Shown here: piece after piece, positions 48,663 through 56,966 of the stretch
Numbering within the stretch: the first letter of the stretch is position 1
Layout: every line of letters starts with the position of its first letter
NCBI RefSeq assembly: GCF_000517545.1
Contig: NZ_BAIV01000019.1
Span: 1 to 64,000 of the forward strand
DNA length: 64,000 nt
Source: Bacteroides reticulotermitis JCM 10512
Lineage (GTDB): Bacteria > Bacteroidota > Bacteroidia > Bacteroidales > Bacteroidaceae
Direction: 5' to 3'
Program-made: the position numbers and the translations under genes
The notes under the pieces: generated by a model
What the model saw: only the letters and a program-made list of their open reading frames with translations
Databases searched by the model: none
Told to the model about the DNA's origin: nothing

Positions 48663-48678
48663 TATCTTTGCAAAGATA
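48663..48678. promoter_or_regulatory. Palindromic pair of -7 boxes
   Basis: TATCTTTGCAAAGATA is a 16-bp perfect palindrome containing a -7 box on each strand, facing each other. The plus box is 61 bp before the LuxR-type gene, the minus box ~113 bp before the DUF1349 gene. Could also be an operator. Confidence 0.45.
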
Positions 48679-48730
48679 AAAGCTTGTGAACGAATAGACA
48701 ATACTGATTAATAACCATTTTTGATACGAT

Positions 48731-49495
48731 ATGAGTATAGTATCGACCTTAAACAAAGAACTGCTTGCACAGCCGTTTGGTGATGACGGCAACGAAGCTG
48801 CCCTGTTAGAACAGGGACAACGAATAGCGTACGGATATGCTAAAGTAGAGAATTCGCTTGCAGTATTAAGTGATCTGAAGTCCAATAGAAGTTACATATA
48901 CAGTGGTGGGTTTGCCGAAAAGATGGGTTTAACAGAAAAGGGAGCTGTCAGACAGATCAACTCTATCTGGGAAGAAGATATCTTCAATCGGATTCATCCC
49001 GACGATCTTGCTCAGAAGCATCTGCTCGAACTTCAGTTCTTTCATTTATTGAAAACCCTCCCAATAGTCGAACGTTCGGATTACCACATTGTCAGTAAGA
49101 TGAGGATGAAGGGTGGGGCGGGAGAGTATATCACCATACTGCATCGAATGTTTTATGTGTGCAGTTGTCCGTCGGGTAATTTATGGTTAGCTGTCTGTCT
49201 CTATAATTTCCCGTACGAGAGCGAGACACTTGAAATCTCCAGTGGTATAATTATCAATTCCGCTACGGGAGATATAGTCCGGTCTGACAAGGAGAAATGC
49301 GTGGATCTCCTGTCTTCCAGAGAGAAAGAGATCTTGCAACTGATCGACAGGGGGAAAATAAGCAAAGATATATCTGAACTATTATCCATCAGCAAAAACA
49401 CGGTTGACAGGCATCGGCAGAATATCTTGGAGAAATTGAGGGTTAAAAACTCGATTGAAGCCTGTCGGATTGCTAAACTAATGAAGCTTATTTAG
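48731..49495 (+). CDS. LuxR-family transcriptional regulator with PAS-like N-terminus
   Basis: 254 residues. The C-terminal ~65 residues are a LuxR helix-turn-helix: LLSSREKEILQLIDRGKISKDISELLSISKNTVDRHRQNILEKL. The N-terminal part (about 40-180) has a PAS-like pattern (SGGFAEKMGLTEKGAV, IHPDDLAQKH, LHRMFYVCSCPSGN), so probably a cytoplasmic sensor of a small signal. No receiver domain. Target genes unknown; the divergent DUF1349 gene is a candidate. Confidence 0.85.
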   Translation: MSIVSTLNKELLAQPFGDDGNEAALLEQGQRIAYGYAKVENSLAVLSDLKSNRSYIYSGGFAEKMGLTEKGAVRQINSIWEEDIFNRIHPDDLAQKHLLELQFFHLLKTLPIVERSDYHIVSKMRMKGGAGEYITILHRMFYVCSCPSGNLWLAVCLYNFPYESETLEISSGIIINSATGDIVRSDKEKCVDLLSSREKEILQLIDRGKISKDISELLSISKNTVDRHRQNILEKLRVKNSIEACRIAKLMKLI

Positions 49496-49625
49496 TATAT
49501 GCAGGCCATGCCGATCGACTTGATACATAGAAAAGTGCCCGATTGCTTTCCCAAAAAGAGAAGATGGTATATATTTACGCCAAATTAGTTCGATTTACTT
49601 GATACTTACAATCAGTCGTACGTTT

Positions 49626-50252
49626 ATGGAGGAATTTTGGGAAACGAGTTTTAGAGAGAAGCAAGAGATGTGGGGATTCGAATCGACTCACTCTGCCGCT
49701 GCCGCCTTAGCGTTGTTTCGTGAGAACAGCTTGCAGAAGATACTTATACCCGGATTCGGCTATGGACGCAACGCCCGGTTGTTTATTGACGATGGTTTTG
49801 ATGTGACCGGAATCGAAATCTCAGAGACGGCAATTGCCTTGGCGAAGAAACATTCTGGAGAGAATCTAAAGGTATACCATGGTTCGGTTGTCGATATGCC
49901 GTTCGATCAGGTGCTATACGACAGCGTTTTCTGTTATGCGTTGATTCATCTGCTCAATTCGAGAGAGCGGGTTAAACTGATTAGAGACTGTTTTAGCCAA
50001 CTTCGACAAGGTGGGTATATGGTTTTTGTAACTGTCTCCAAAGATTACCCGACTTATGGCAGAGGTCGCCAGTTGAGTAAAGACCGTTTTGAAACGATGC
50101 CCGGTGTTAATCTTTACTTTTATGATCCTGACACCATCAGAAGAGATTTTGGAAAGTATGGACTGGTTGATTTTGTGCGTATAGATGAGGCTGCAAACTC
50201 CACTGATCATAAGCTTTCGTTGAAGTTCTGGTACATAGTCTGTCGAAAGTAA
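49626..50252 (+). CDS. Class I SAM-dependent methyltransferase
   Basis: 208 residues from ATG 49626 (MEEFWETSF). SAM-binding motif I is ILIPGFGYGRNARLF, followed by FDVTGIEISETAIALAKKH (acidic ribose-binding end) and YDSVFCYALIHLL. Resembles the UbiE/TehB-like branch; substrate unknown. Transcribed toward the convergent pab genes, with 26 bp between the stops. Confidence 0.85.
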   Translation: MEEFWETSFREKQEMWGFESTHSAAAALALFRENSLQKILIPGFGYGRNARLFIDDGFDVTGIEISETAIALAKKHSGENLKVYHGSVVDMPFDQVLYDSVFCYALIHLLNSRERVKLIRDCFSQLRQGGYMVFVTVSKDYPTYGRGRQLSKDRFETMPGVNLYFYDPDTIRRDFGKYGLVDFVRIDEAANSTDHKLSLKFWYIVCRK

Positions 50253-50278
50253 GCCAAGCACAAAGCACTTGGATGCTG

Positions 50279-50881
50279 TCACGTCAAATAACGCAAAGAC
50301 TGAATGTCCATGCTGATATTGTCTTCTAAGTCAATTAACGCATTTATAAAGAATACACGTTCGTACTGAGTCAGGTCTTCTTGCCTGATTTCTCTTTCCT
50401 GAATGAGACCTTTGTCGAGTAAGTACTCTCGCTTCGTTCCCCGCAAGAGGTAGCTTGTCGGTGTATAGAGTCCGTTTGGGGATTGGAAAACAAGATTGGC
50501 AAAAGAAGCATCCGTAACCAGCCTGTCTTTAATCAGAATCATATCATCGCATCCCGACTTCTCAAGCAACCTGTTCAAGTCGCTGCGGTCGGCGTATTTA
50601 TAATCGTAGCTTATGTGATTAGCGTTGACCACACCAACAGATTGTATCGAACGGAACTGATAAGGAGTACACTCCACACTGACTATGCGTGTGTTGTAGA
50701 GCACCCGACATTTATAAAGCCCGCTCTTTTTATCTTCCGGGATTAGTTGCGCTAACACGGAAAGGTCGATACTTGTTCCGAAGAACTGTTGCAAGGTACG
50801 ATTGACCCTCATTTGATGGTAGTCCAAGTTATACAGAACCCCATCTTTTAACTTGATCGCTTCAGAGAATAATGTATTCAT
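50279..50881 (-). CDS. pabC: Aminodeoxychorismate lyase
   Basis: PLP enzyme of the class IV aminotransferase fold; releases 4-aminobenzoate for folate synthesis. 200 residues, slightly short. The PLP lysine is in SYDYKYADRSDL, and LIKDRLVTDASFANLVF is the second signature. Its start overlaps the pabB stop by 4 bp. Confidence 0.88.
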   Translation of the reverse strand: MNTLFSEAIKLKDGVLYNLDYHQMRVNRTLQQFFGTSIDLSVLAQLIPEDKKSGLYKCRVLYNTRIVSVECTPYQFRSIQSVGVVNANHISYDYKYADRSDLNRLLEKSGCDDMILIKDRLVTDASFANLVFQSPNGLYTPTSYLLRGTKREYLLDKGLIQEREIRQEDLTQYERVFFINALIDLEDNISMDIQSLRYLT

Positions 50882-51864
50882 ACGAAAGGTAGGTATATTT
50901 TTTCAAGAACTTCTTCATACTCTTTATTCGGATCACTGTTGATTGTGATTCCTCCTCCACTGCGGAAGTACTTTTGTCCTTCCACCTCTTCGATGTAGCG
51001 AATCAGCACAGCACTATCCAACTCCTTACCGTCGAAATAACCAAAAACGCCTGTGTAGAAACCTCTCGGTTTCGATTCGGCATGGCGGAGTATGTCAGTC
51101 GTCGATCTTTTCGGAGCACCGGAGATTGAACCGGCCGGAAGCATGCGAAAGATAATATCACCCAAATGAGCCGGATAGTCACTAGCCAAGTTACCGGCTA
51201 CTTCCGAACTTACTTGCAAGATGTCTTGCCGACTGGTCCGGATACGATCGATATAGCGGAAACGCTCTACACAAATATCACTAGCTACCATACCCAAATC
51301 ATTGCGTAATAGGTCGACAATCGTATAGTGCTCGGCAGTCTCTTTGGTATCTGCCAGAATGGTTTCTTCCGCATTTTCGACCTCCGCGCTAATCGTACCT
51401 TTCATCGGATTGGTCGATATTCTGCCGTTGGCTATCTTGACAAACCGTTCCGGGGAGAAGCATACAAACTGTCCCGGTACGTAAAGTCGGTAAGGCGATT
51501 TGCTCCGAAAGAATATTTCTGGTAGCGTAAGCGAAACCTCTATCGGCGTTTGAATTGTCAGGTTGGCCAGAAACGAATTCCCTTGTTGCAGGCCTTCCAT
51601 CACAACATCGAACTTCTGTTTGTATGCCTCGAAAGAAATGGGATTGATGATAAGTCCAACCTCCTCTGTCCGGTGGGAACAACTACCGTCCGAAGATGCA
51701 TTGCCTTCCTTTGTACACTGGAACAGCACCTCTTGCTGGCGGGTAGGATTTTCAAGGAAGAAACCTCCGCTTAGTTCAAAATCGACAATGAATAAAAAAG
51801 GAGTTCCATTCGCTCCACTTTGGTTCATTCGCTCCTTTAGTTCGTCTATCGTTATCTTTTTCAT
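50878..51864 (-). CDS. pabB: Aminodeoxychorismate synthase component I
   Basis: Forms aminodeoxychorismate from chorismate and ammonia. 328 residues from ATG 51864 (MKKITIDELKERM); the frame is open further up but that is inside pabA. Chorismate-binding motifs: CFSPERFVKI, NPMKGTI, LLRNDLGMVA, SGAPKRSTTDILRHAE and FRSGGGITINSDP. Overlaps both neighbours by 4 bp. Confidence 0.93.
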   Translation of the reverse strand: MKKITIDELKERMNQSGANGTPFLFIVDFELSGGFFLENPTRQQEVLFQCTKEGNASSDGSCSHRTEEVGLIINPISFEAYKQKFDVVMEGLQQGNSFLANLTIQTPIEVSLTLPEIFFRSKSPYRLYVPGQFVCFSPERFVKIANGRISTNPMKGTISAEVENAEETILADTKETAEHYTIVDLLRNDLGMVASDICVERFRYIDRIRTSRQDILQVSSEVAGNLASDYPAHLGDIIFRMLPAGSISGAPKRSTTDILRHAESKPRGFYTGVFGYFDGKELDSAVLIRYIEEVEGQKYFRSGGGITINSDPNKEYEEVLEKIYLPFV

Positions 51865-52424
51865 AAGAAGTTGGTTACTATGTTTTTCCCGGCAGGTGTC
51901 ATGATCGATTCCGGATGAAACTGCACTCCATGCACATTCCATTCCTTGTGCGAAAGAGCCATAATGTCGCCCGCCTCATCGATAGCGGTCACTTCGAGTG
52001 AGCCGGGAAGAGAATCTTTGGCGACCAACCACGAATGGTAGTGTCCGATGGAAATAAAATCGGGCATATCTCTGAATAAAGTAGTATGATCGAGCAGGCG
52101 AGCCCTATCCTTGATGCCGTGAAGAGGTTGATCCATGCGATATATCTCCGCTCCGAAAGCTTGCGCGATTGCCTGATGCCCCAGACATATTCCTAAGATG
52201 GGGACAGATGAGGCCAGTTCCTTTATAATATCCAAAATATTTCCCGCCTCCGATGGGACTCCCGGTCCGGGAGAAATTATGATCCGATCATAGCGCGACG
52301 CCTCTTTCACGCTAATCTCATTATTGTATCTGATCGCTATGGACGTTGCCGGAACAGCCTCTTTTATCAAGTGATAGAGGTTGTACACAAATGAGTCATA
52401 GTTGTCAATGAGCAATACGTTCAT
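51861..52424 (-). CDS. pabA: Aminodeoxychorismate synthase component II (glutamine amidotransferase)
   Basis: Supplies ammonia from glutamine to PabB. 187 residues. Class I amidotransferase triad: Cys in LGICLGHQAIA, His and Glu in GVQFHPESIMT. NYDSFVYNL and SPGPGVPSEAG are typical of PabA/TrpG. The absence of other trp genes and the pabB/pabC context favour PabA. First gene of the operon; -7 box not obvious. Confidence 0.92.
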   Translation of the reverse strand: MNVLLIDNYDSFVYNLYHLIKEAVPATSIAIRYNNEISVKEASRYDRIIISPGPGVPSEAGNILDIIKELASSVPILGICLGHQAIAQAFGAEIYRMDQPLHGIKDRARLLDHTTLFRDMPDFISIGHYHSWLVAKDSLPGSLEVTAIDEAGDIMALSHKEWNVHGVQFHPESIMTPAGKNIVTNFL

Positions 52425-52464
52425 GTCTGCAATTAAAGTTTAGGCAAAGATAATCGGTTTTTCT

Positions 52465-53343
52465 TTATTTACCGGCTTGAATGTAATCAACAATCTCTTG
52501 GACCAGTAGCAATAACTTCTTTTCAATATCCCGATTCAACTCATCTGGATTCGCAAAGTTCGGTTCCTCGGTCAATACCACTTCCAGAACCGAATACTGA
52601 GGCATGGCAGGTTGCTGCTTATTCCATTCCGAATGCTTCAGAACTTCCCAATACTCTTTTTGAATTGCAGCGTTTTGTCCCATCAACCAGAGTTCGAATC
52701 GTAACTTCTCATGATTCAGTACGATGCCGAAGCGCAATTTCCGTTCCCTGAGGAAGTCATTGGAAAAGGGGAAATAGGTAAAATCCATATAACCCGGTGA
52801 TACATTCCCCAAAGAATATTCACTCAACGCCCCCTTTTCGAGGAAAGCTTTCAGGCCTGTGACGCTCTTTTGTAAGTCACGGTACGCTTTCTGAACAATA
52901 CCTTTTTGCAAGATCTCTTTGTATACGGCTAGGTACTCGTTCTCTTTCACGGCGTCCTTGTATTTCTCGTGCAACTCCCGTGCGGAATAGATATAGATCA
53001 GGTTACCGATTGGATCGTACAGGCTGAATGCCCTGTCACCCCATTCATGATCGGCTATTTCCTCAGCGAAAGAAAGTCCGTCTTGCTTAAGGCGTTCGTA
53101 GAGACCATCTACGTCATCAACTAACAGATTCAGCGTCACCCCTCCTGCGAAGAGTTCACTTTCCATATCTTCCGTATTTCCTTGGAACGAAAGCAGTAAA
53201 GGCGTCTTTCCGCTTGGCAGGCAGATAACGATATACCAGCCCGCGTCGAAAGTCATGGTAGCCTGAAAGTATTTGCTGTAAAAGTCGACACACTCAGTTA
53301 TTTTATCTGTATGAAAGGTGAAAGATAAGTCGTTGAATTTCAT
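52465..53343 (-). CDS. VOC/glyoxalase domain fused to a DUF7000-like domain
   Basis: 292 residues. The first ~125 are a glyoxalase/bleomycin-resistance VOC domain: FTFHTDKITECVDFYSKYFQATMTF, VTLNLLVDDVDGLYERLK, WGDRAFSLYDPIGNLIYIY. The remaining ~165 start at ENEYLAVYKEILQKG and contain GYMDFTYFPFSNDFLRERKLRFGIVLNHEKLRFELWLMG, which resembles a family usually found as a separate protein (DUF7000, from memory). Last gene of a six-gene minus-strand operon; function unknown. Confidence 0.72.
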   Translation of the reverse strand: MKFNDLSFTFHTDKITECVDFYSKYFQATMTFDAGWYIVICLPSGKTPLLLSFQGNTEDMESELFAGGVTLNLLVDDVDGLYERLKQDGLSFAEEIADHEWGDRAFSLYDPIGNLIYIYSARELHEKYKDAVKENEYLAVYKEILQKGIVQKAYRDLQKSVTGLKAFLEKGALSEYSLGNVSPGYMDFTYFPFSNDFLRERKLRFGIVLNHEKLRFELWLMGQNAAIQKEYWEVLKHSEWNKQQPAMPQYSVLEVVLTEEPNFANPDELNRDIEKKLLLLVQEIVDYIQAGK

Positions 53344-53370
53344 TTGTTTGTTTTTTAAGTTATAATTCTT

Positions 53371-53868
53371 TTATGTGCTACACGTAAATAAGGAGCCTAT
53401 CCCAAGAAATAAGAATACCAGAACAAAACCGCAAACCCCTCCTAAAAGAATTGCGGCGGTCATCTGTTTACCGGAGAACCAATGCGATTGCTTAATTTCC
53501 CATAGAATATAGGTGGTAAGCGGTAGTACCAATAGCGATGCAGTAAGCAGGCCGGGTGTATATGCGTTGAGAAAAAGGGCCGAAAGGATGTGAGGGAGAA
53601 AAGAGTTGAGGAACAACATGCCCGAAAAAGCGGTGACTGCATATCGGTAGCTCTGAGGTGATGGATAAAACCTCCGTCCAAATACCAGCATGAAGCCCAG
53701 AACCGTGAAAAGCGAAACTGCTATGATGAATTGTTGCGAGCTAACAATCATCGGCATTTGCGGACCTAGTTCAGGTTTACCCATAAACAAGGCTTCCTCG
53801 ATGTTGTGCAAGGCAAATACAAAAGGCAATGCTTGAACTGCTATCCGCGCTTTCTTCTTTTTCAGCAT
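53371..53868 (-). CDS. HXXEE-motif membrane protein
   Basis: 165 residues with five hydrophobic segments. HNIEEAL near residue 21 gives the HXXEE motif, and NSFLPHILSALFLNAYTPGLLTA is the second conserved block. The family is thought to be membrane enzymes, based on the acidic/His pattern, without proof. 5 bp after the MmcQ/YjbR gene, 27 bp before the VOC gene. Confidence 0.75.
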   Translation of the reverse strand: MLKKKKARIAVQALPFVFALHNIEEALFMGKPELGPQMPMIVSSQQFIIAVSLFTVLGFMLVFGRRFYPSPQSYRYAVTAFSGMLFLNSFLPHILSALFLNAYTPGLLTASLLVLPLTTYILWEIKQSHWFSGKQMTAAILLGGVCGFVLVFLFLGIGSLFTCST

Positions 53869-53873
53869 GACGA

Positions 53874-54236
53874 TTATAAACTCAAATATTCTAGCTGTTT
53901 CTTCTTCGGGAGTTTCTTGATGACTTCATCTACCGAATGATGGATAAGTTCCCTTATTAATTCATCAGGAACATCGCTATCGAGTATGACCAAGTTCCAC
54001 TGCAATGTTTTGAAGTCAGTTGGAACTACGCCATTATATTTTTCGCGCAACTCAATCGATCTGGCTGCATCACATTTCAAATTAACCCTGAATACACCGT
54101 CTTTAGGTTCCAAGGCAACGTAAGCGAACATCTTTTCCATCACTTTAAACACCAATACATTATGTCCTAGAAAAGGCAGAGACTCACTACTTCCTTTAAC
54201 GGATAAACAACATTCACGTAATTCCTCGATATTCAT
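53874..54236 (-). CDS. MmcQ/YjbR family protein
   Basis: 120 residues. YjbR fold: NIEELRECCLSVKGSSESLPF, KMFAYVALE, FRVNLKCDAARSIELREKYNGVVP and LQWNLVILDSDVPDELIRELI with W and HS near the end. DNA-binding-like fold, function unknown. 6 bp downstream of the DNA alkylation repair gene. Confidence 0.88.
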   Translation of the reverse strand: MNIEELRECCLSVKGSSESLPFLGHNVLVFKVMEKMFAYVALEPKDGVFRVNLKCDAARSIELREKYNGVVPTDFKTLQWNLVILDSDVPDELIRELIHHSVDEVIKKLPKKKQLEYLSL

Positions 54237-54242
54237 ACTAAT

Positions 54243-54955
54243 CTATTTTTTCATGGCTTCCGCTTTCATATCAGCAGGCATCTTTTCGATGGCGTAACGC
54301 AGCGCCGTGCGAGGCATGACTGCCTTTTTAGAAACCACATACTCGAACACTTCCTCCCGGTGCGCTTCACTGGCTGCTTTAAGCATCCAACATATCCCTT
54401 CTGCACCAGATCGTCAGTATCCAATAAAAGAGTATCCGCTATTTCGAAGATCTCGTCCAGGAAGAAACCTTTGCGGGCCGGAATAATCAGCGTTACGGCA
54501 GAAGCGCGTTTGACAAACCGTTTGGAAGACTTTGCCCACCTTTTCAGCTCTTCAATATATTCGGGATACTGCATCACAAACATACCGATGGTATGATTGC
54601 ACAACGTGTCGCAATCCGCCCAGTTGGTCAGGTAGTCATGTACCCAATGCTCAAAGACTTTAAAGTCGGCAGGCGCATATTGTTTATGGAGAGATTCCGC
54701 CCAGTTGCAAGCTACAACCGACTCTTCCAGATAGCCCGCTTGCCAAAGCTCTTCGCATAAGTCGAAGATCTCCTGTTTGGGCAAACCTTTTATTTGCTGA
54801 AAGCCATATTTAGCAATCTTGCTTACTTCTCCCATCTTTACGCCATGCACTTTGGCAGCTTCGCCTTCTTTAAAGAAGCGGTCCGATGAGGCTAATGTTT
54901 TCCGATCGCTGCTTTCGATCAACGCTTGACGGATATTATCAACTATGTGGGACAT
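54243..54955 (-). CDS. DNA alkylation repair (AlkD-like) protein, frame broken
   Basis: ~237 residues when repaired. HEAT-like repeat glycosylase family that flips no base but removes bulky alkylated bases. Visible: GVKMGEVSKIAK, LCEELWQAGYLEES, WADCDTLCNHTIGMFV, WAKSSKRFVKRASAVTLIIPARKG. The frame breaks near 54391 after DDLVQKGY; the open frame runs on as VGCLKQPVKR to 54266, but one extra G (TATGGTTGG) gives GWMLKAASEAHREEVFEYV...MPRTALRYAIEKMP to a stop at 54243. Start overlaps the DUF2867 gene. Confidence 0.85.
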
Positions 54956-55470
54956 GACAGCAATCTTTTAAGGGTGTTCTGAAGAATGGATTTCACAATC
55001 ACGGTGTGGAAAGGGCGAATAAAGAAGAAATAAACCTTCCCGAATATATTCTTGTAATGCACAAGAGTCAGCACCACGACCGTCTGCGAATCATCACGAC
55101 TTGTCGTATAAACAGACATATAAGCATCGAGATGTTTATCGCTGAGTAGCACTACCGTTTCGTTATCCGATTTGGCGACTACCGACATGATGCCGTTGCT
55201 CCCTTTGCCTGCCCGAATTATCTCTTCAAACTTTTCGATATAATTATCAGTTTCGCCGGTCTCCAATCCGAAGGGGCGAACAAGCAGGTTACGTACTTTG
55301 AATAATGCGTCCACCCAGTCGGGCACGACTGTCCAGAAGCTAATCATCATATCATCCGCCGACAGCTTTTGCGCTCCGGTCACTTCGCAAGCAAAAGCGT
55401 CCGTATAATTGGCGGGTAGATACTCTTGTGTTAGGCTATCAGTAGGAATGTCTGTTTTATAACTTTTCAT
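54943..55470 (-). CDS. DUF2867 domain protein
   Basis: 175 residues. Pattern of the SRPBCC-like DUF2867 family: DAFACEV, SFWTVVPDWVDALFKVRNLLVRPFGLET, VLLSDKHLDAYMSVY, VVLTLVHYKNIFGKVYFFFIRPFH. Probably binds a small hydrophobic ligand; function unknown. Overlaps the gene upstream by 4 bp and the one downstream by 13 bp, so tightly coupled. Confidence 0.85.
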   Translation of the reverse strand: MKSYKTDIPTDSLTQEYLPANYTDAFACEVTGAQKLSADDMMISFWTVVPDWVDALFKVRNLLVRPFGLETGETDNYIEKFEEIIRAGKGSNGIMSVVAKSDNETVVLLSDKHLDAYMSVYTTSRDDSQTVVVLTLVHYKNIFGKVYFFFIRPFHTVIVKSILQNTLKRLLSCPT

Positions 55471-55895
55471 TTTAAGTTCTTTTTAAAGCGGACGACGGTT
55501 AGTAGATCTTGGAGCTGCTCATTGTCAGTGATGTCAAAAATCATAGGAATCAGACGTCCGATAGGTTTAGTTTGCATAAATGCCTGTTTGATTGTTTCCG
55601 AAATCTCCAACGTATCAATGGCTTCGAGATGTTTTTCGGTAAAGTAGAAACTTACCTTGAAGAAGCCTTCCCAGATGGACAGCCATAGAATCGTTTTTTT
55701 CTTATGAGTTACTTTGCAAAGCCATGCTTTACCATCATTGTAGTACCTCCACTCAGTTTCCAGTCCATATTCCGGGCTAGTGATTGTGCTGGTGAAAGAA
55801 GCTAATGTGCTGTAAACCCGCACATCAAGTTCCTTGCTCAAAATCTCCTCCGATGGAAAAACCTCCGGATCTCTTAATAGCATTTGTGCTTCCAT
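55467..55895 (-). CDS. DUF3788 family protein
   Basis: 142 residues, full length. DPEVFPSEEILSKELD, EWRYYNDGKAWLCKVTHKKKTILWLSIWEGFFKVSFYF and GRLIPMIFDI match DUF3788. Function unknown. First gene of the six-gene operon; promoter at 55937-55944. Confidence 0.85.
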   Translation of the reverse strand: MEAQMLLRDPEVFPSEEILSKELDVRVYSTLASFTSTITSPEYGLETEWRYYNDGKAWLCKVTHKKKTILWLSIWEGFFKVSFYFTEKHLEAIDTLEISETIKQAFMQTKPIGRLIPMIFDITDNEQLQDLLTVVRFKKNLK

Positions 55896-55936
55896 ACCTA
55901 CTTTGCTTTTACGTTTTTTGAAAGATTAGTTCTTGC

Positions 55937-55956
55937 AAATATAGTTTTATATTTGC
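55937..55956. promoter_or_regulatory. Back-to-back divergent -7 boxes
   Basis: CAAATATA (minus strand TATATTTG, 55944-55937) and TATATTTG (55949-55956, plus) form an inverted repeat with a 4-nt gap. The minus box is 42 bp before the DUF3788 start. Confidence 0.5.
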
Positions 55957-56027
55957 ACTTCTCTGCTATTACTTAATGGAATTATTGATAATAAACTTGA
56001 ATCATATACCGTCTTCCTAACTTCAGT

Positions 56028-56059
56028 TTTGCTATTCAGCTTCCTTTTTGTTATCTTCG
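56028..56059 (+). promoter_or_regulatory. Promoter of the hydroxyacid dehydrogenase-like gene
   Basis: TTTG (56028-56031), 20-nt spacer, TATCTTCG (56052-56059), 22 bp before the ATG. Confidence 0.55.
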
Positions 56060-56081
56060 CCTTTTTAAACTATACAAAATT

Positions 56082-56966
56082 ATGTTTCAGAAACTTGTAG
56101 CTATAGAGCCTTTGAGCCTAATCCCGTCAGCAGAAGAAGCGTTGAAATCTTTTGCTTCCGAAGTTATCATGTACCCCAACATACCGGCAGGAGATGATGA
56201 AATAGTAGCCCGAATCGGAGATGCAGATGCCGTTCTCCTCAGTTATACTTCTCAAATCAACCGGAGTGTATTGGAGCAATGTCCGAATGTGAAATACATC
56301 GGTATGTGTTGTTCACTCTACTCTCCCGAGAGTGCGAATGTCGATATTCTCTATGCGAATGAGCGTGGTATTACCGTGACCGGCATACGTGATTATGGTG
56401 ATGAAGGCGTAGTGGAATATATCACGAGCGAACTGGTGCGTTGCCTGCATGGCTTCGGACAAGAACCGTGGGACGGAATGGCGCGTGAAATAACCGGTTT
56501 GAAAGTCGGTATCGTTGGATTGGGTAAATCCGGAGGGATGATTGCAGATGCTATGAAACACTTTGGTGCGGAGATTTCCTATTTCGCTCGGAGCGAGAAG
56601 GCCGAAGCGACTGCTAAAGGATATCGTTTTCTACCCTTAGGCGAACTGCTTGCCGAAAGTGAAGTAGTGTGCTGTTGCTTAAATAAGCATACTATCCTGT
56701 TGCACGAAGCCGAATTTGAAAAGTTGGGTAATAAGAAAATATTGTTCAACACCGGATTGTCACCTGCTTGGGATGAGCCGGCGTTTGAGAAATGGTTAGA
56801 GGGAGATAACCTTTGCTATTGCGATACGCTGATAGCATTGGGTGATGCTCGTTTCCTTAATCATCCCCATGTACGTTGTATGCAAGTTTCGACCGGACGT
56901 ACACGTCAGGCGTTTGACCGCCTGAGTGCAAAAGTCCTGGCCAACTTATCAGAATACAAGGGGTGA
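56082..56966 (+). CDS. D-2-hydroxyacid dehydrogenase-like NAD(P)-binding protein
   Basis: 294 residues. The nucleotide-binding domain is clear: LKVGIVGLGKSGGMIADAMKHFGAEISYFARS (GxGxxG). The N-terminal part fits the family (SYTSQINRSVLEQCPNVKYIGM). However the usual catalytic Arg (in N-x-x-R-G) is replaced by LFNTGLSPAWDEPA, and the usual C-terminal TPHxA His is absent (MQVSTGRTRQAFDR). Probably a divergent or inactive member. Its stop overlaps the convergent neighbour by 18 bp. Confidence 0.75.
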   Translation: MFQKLVAIEPLSLIPSAEEALKSFASEVIMYPNIPAGDDEIVARIGDADAVLLSYTSQINRSVLEQCPNVKYIGMCCSLYSPESANVDILYANERGITVTGIRDYGDEGVVEYITSELVRCLHGFGQEPWDGMAREITGLKVGIVGLGKSGGMIADAMKHFGAEISYFARSEKAEATAKGYRFLPLGELLAESEVVCCCLNKHTILLHEAEFEKLGNKKILFNTGLSPAWDEPAFEKWLEGDNLCYCDTLIALGDARFLNHPHVRCMQVSTGRTRQAFDRLSAKVLANLSEYKG

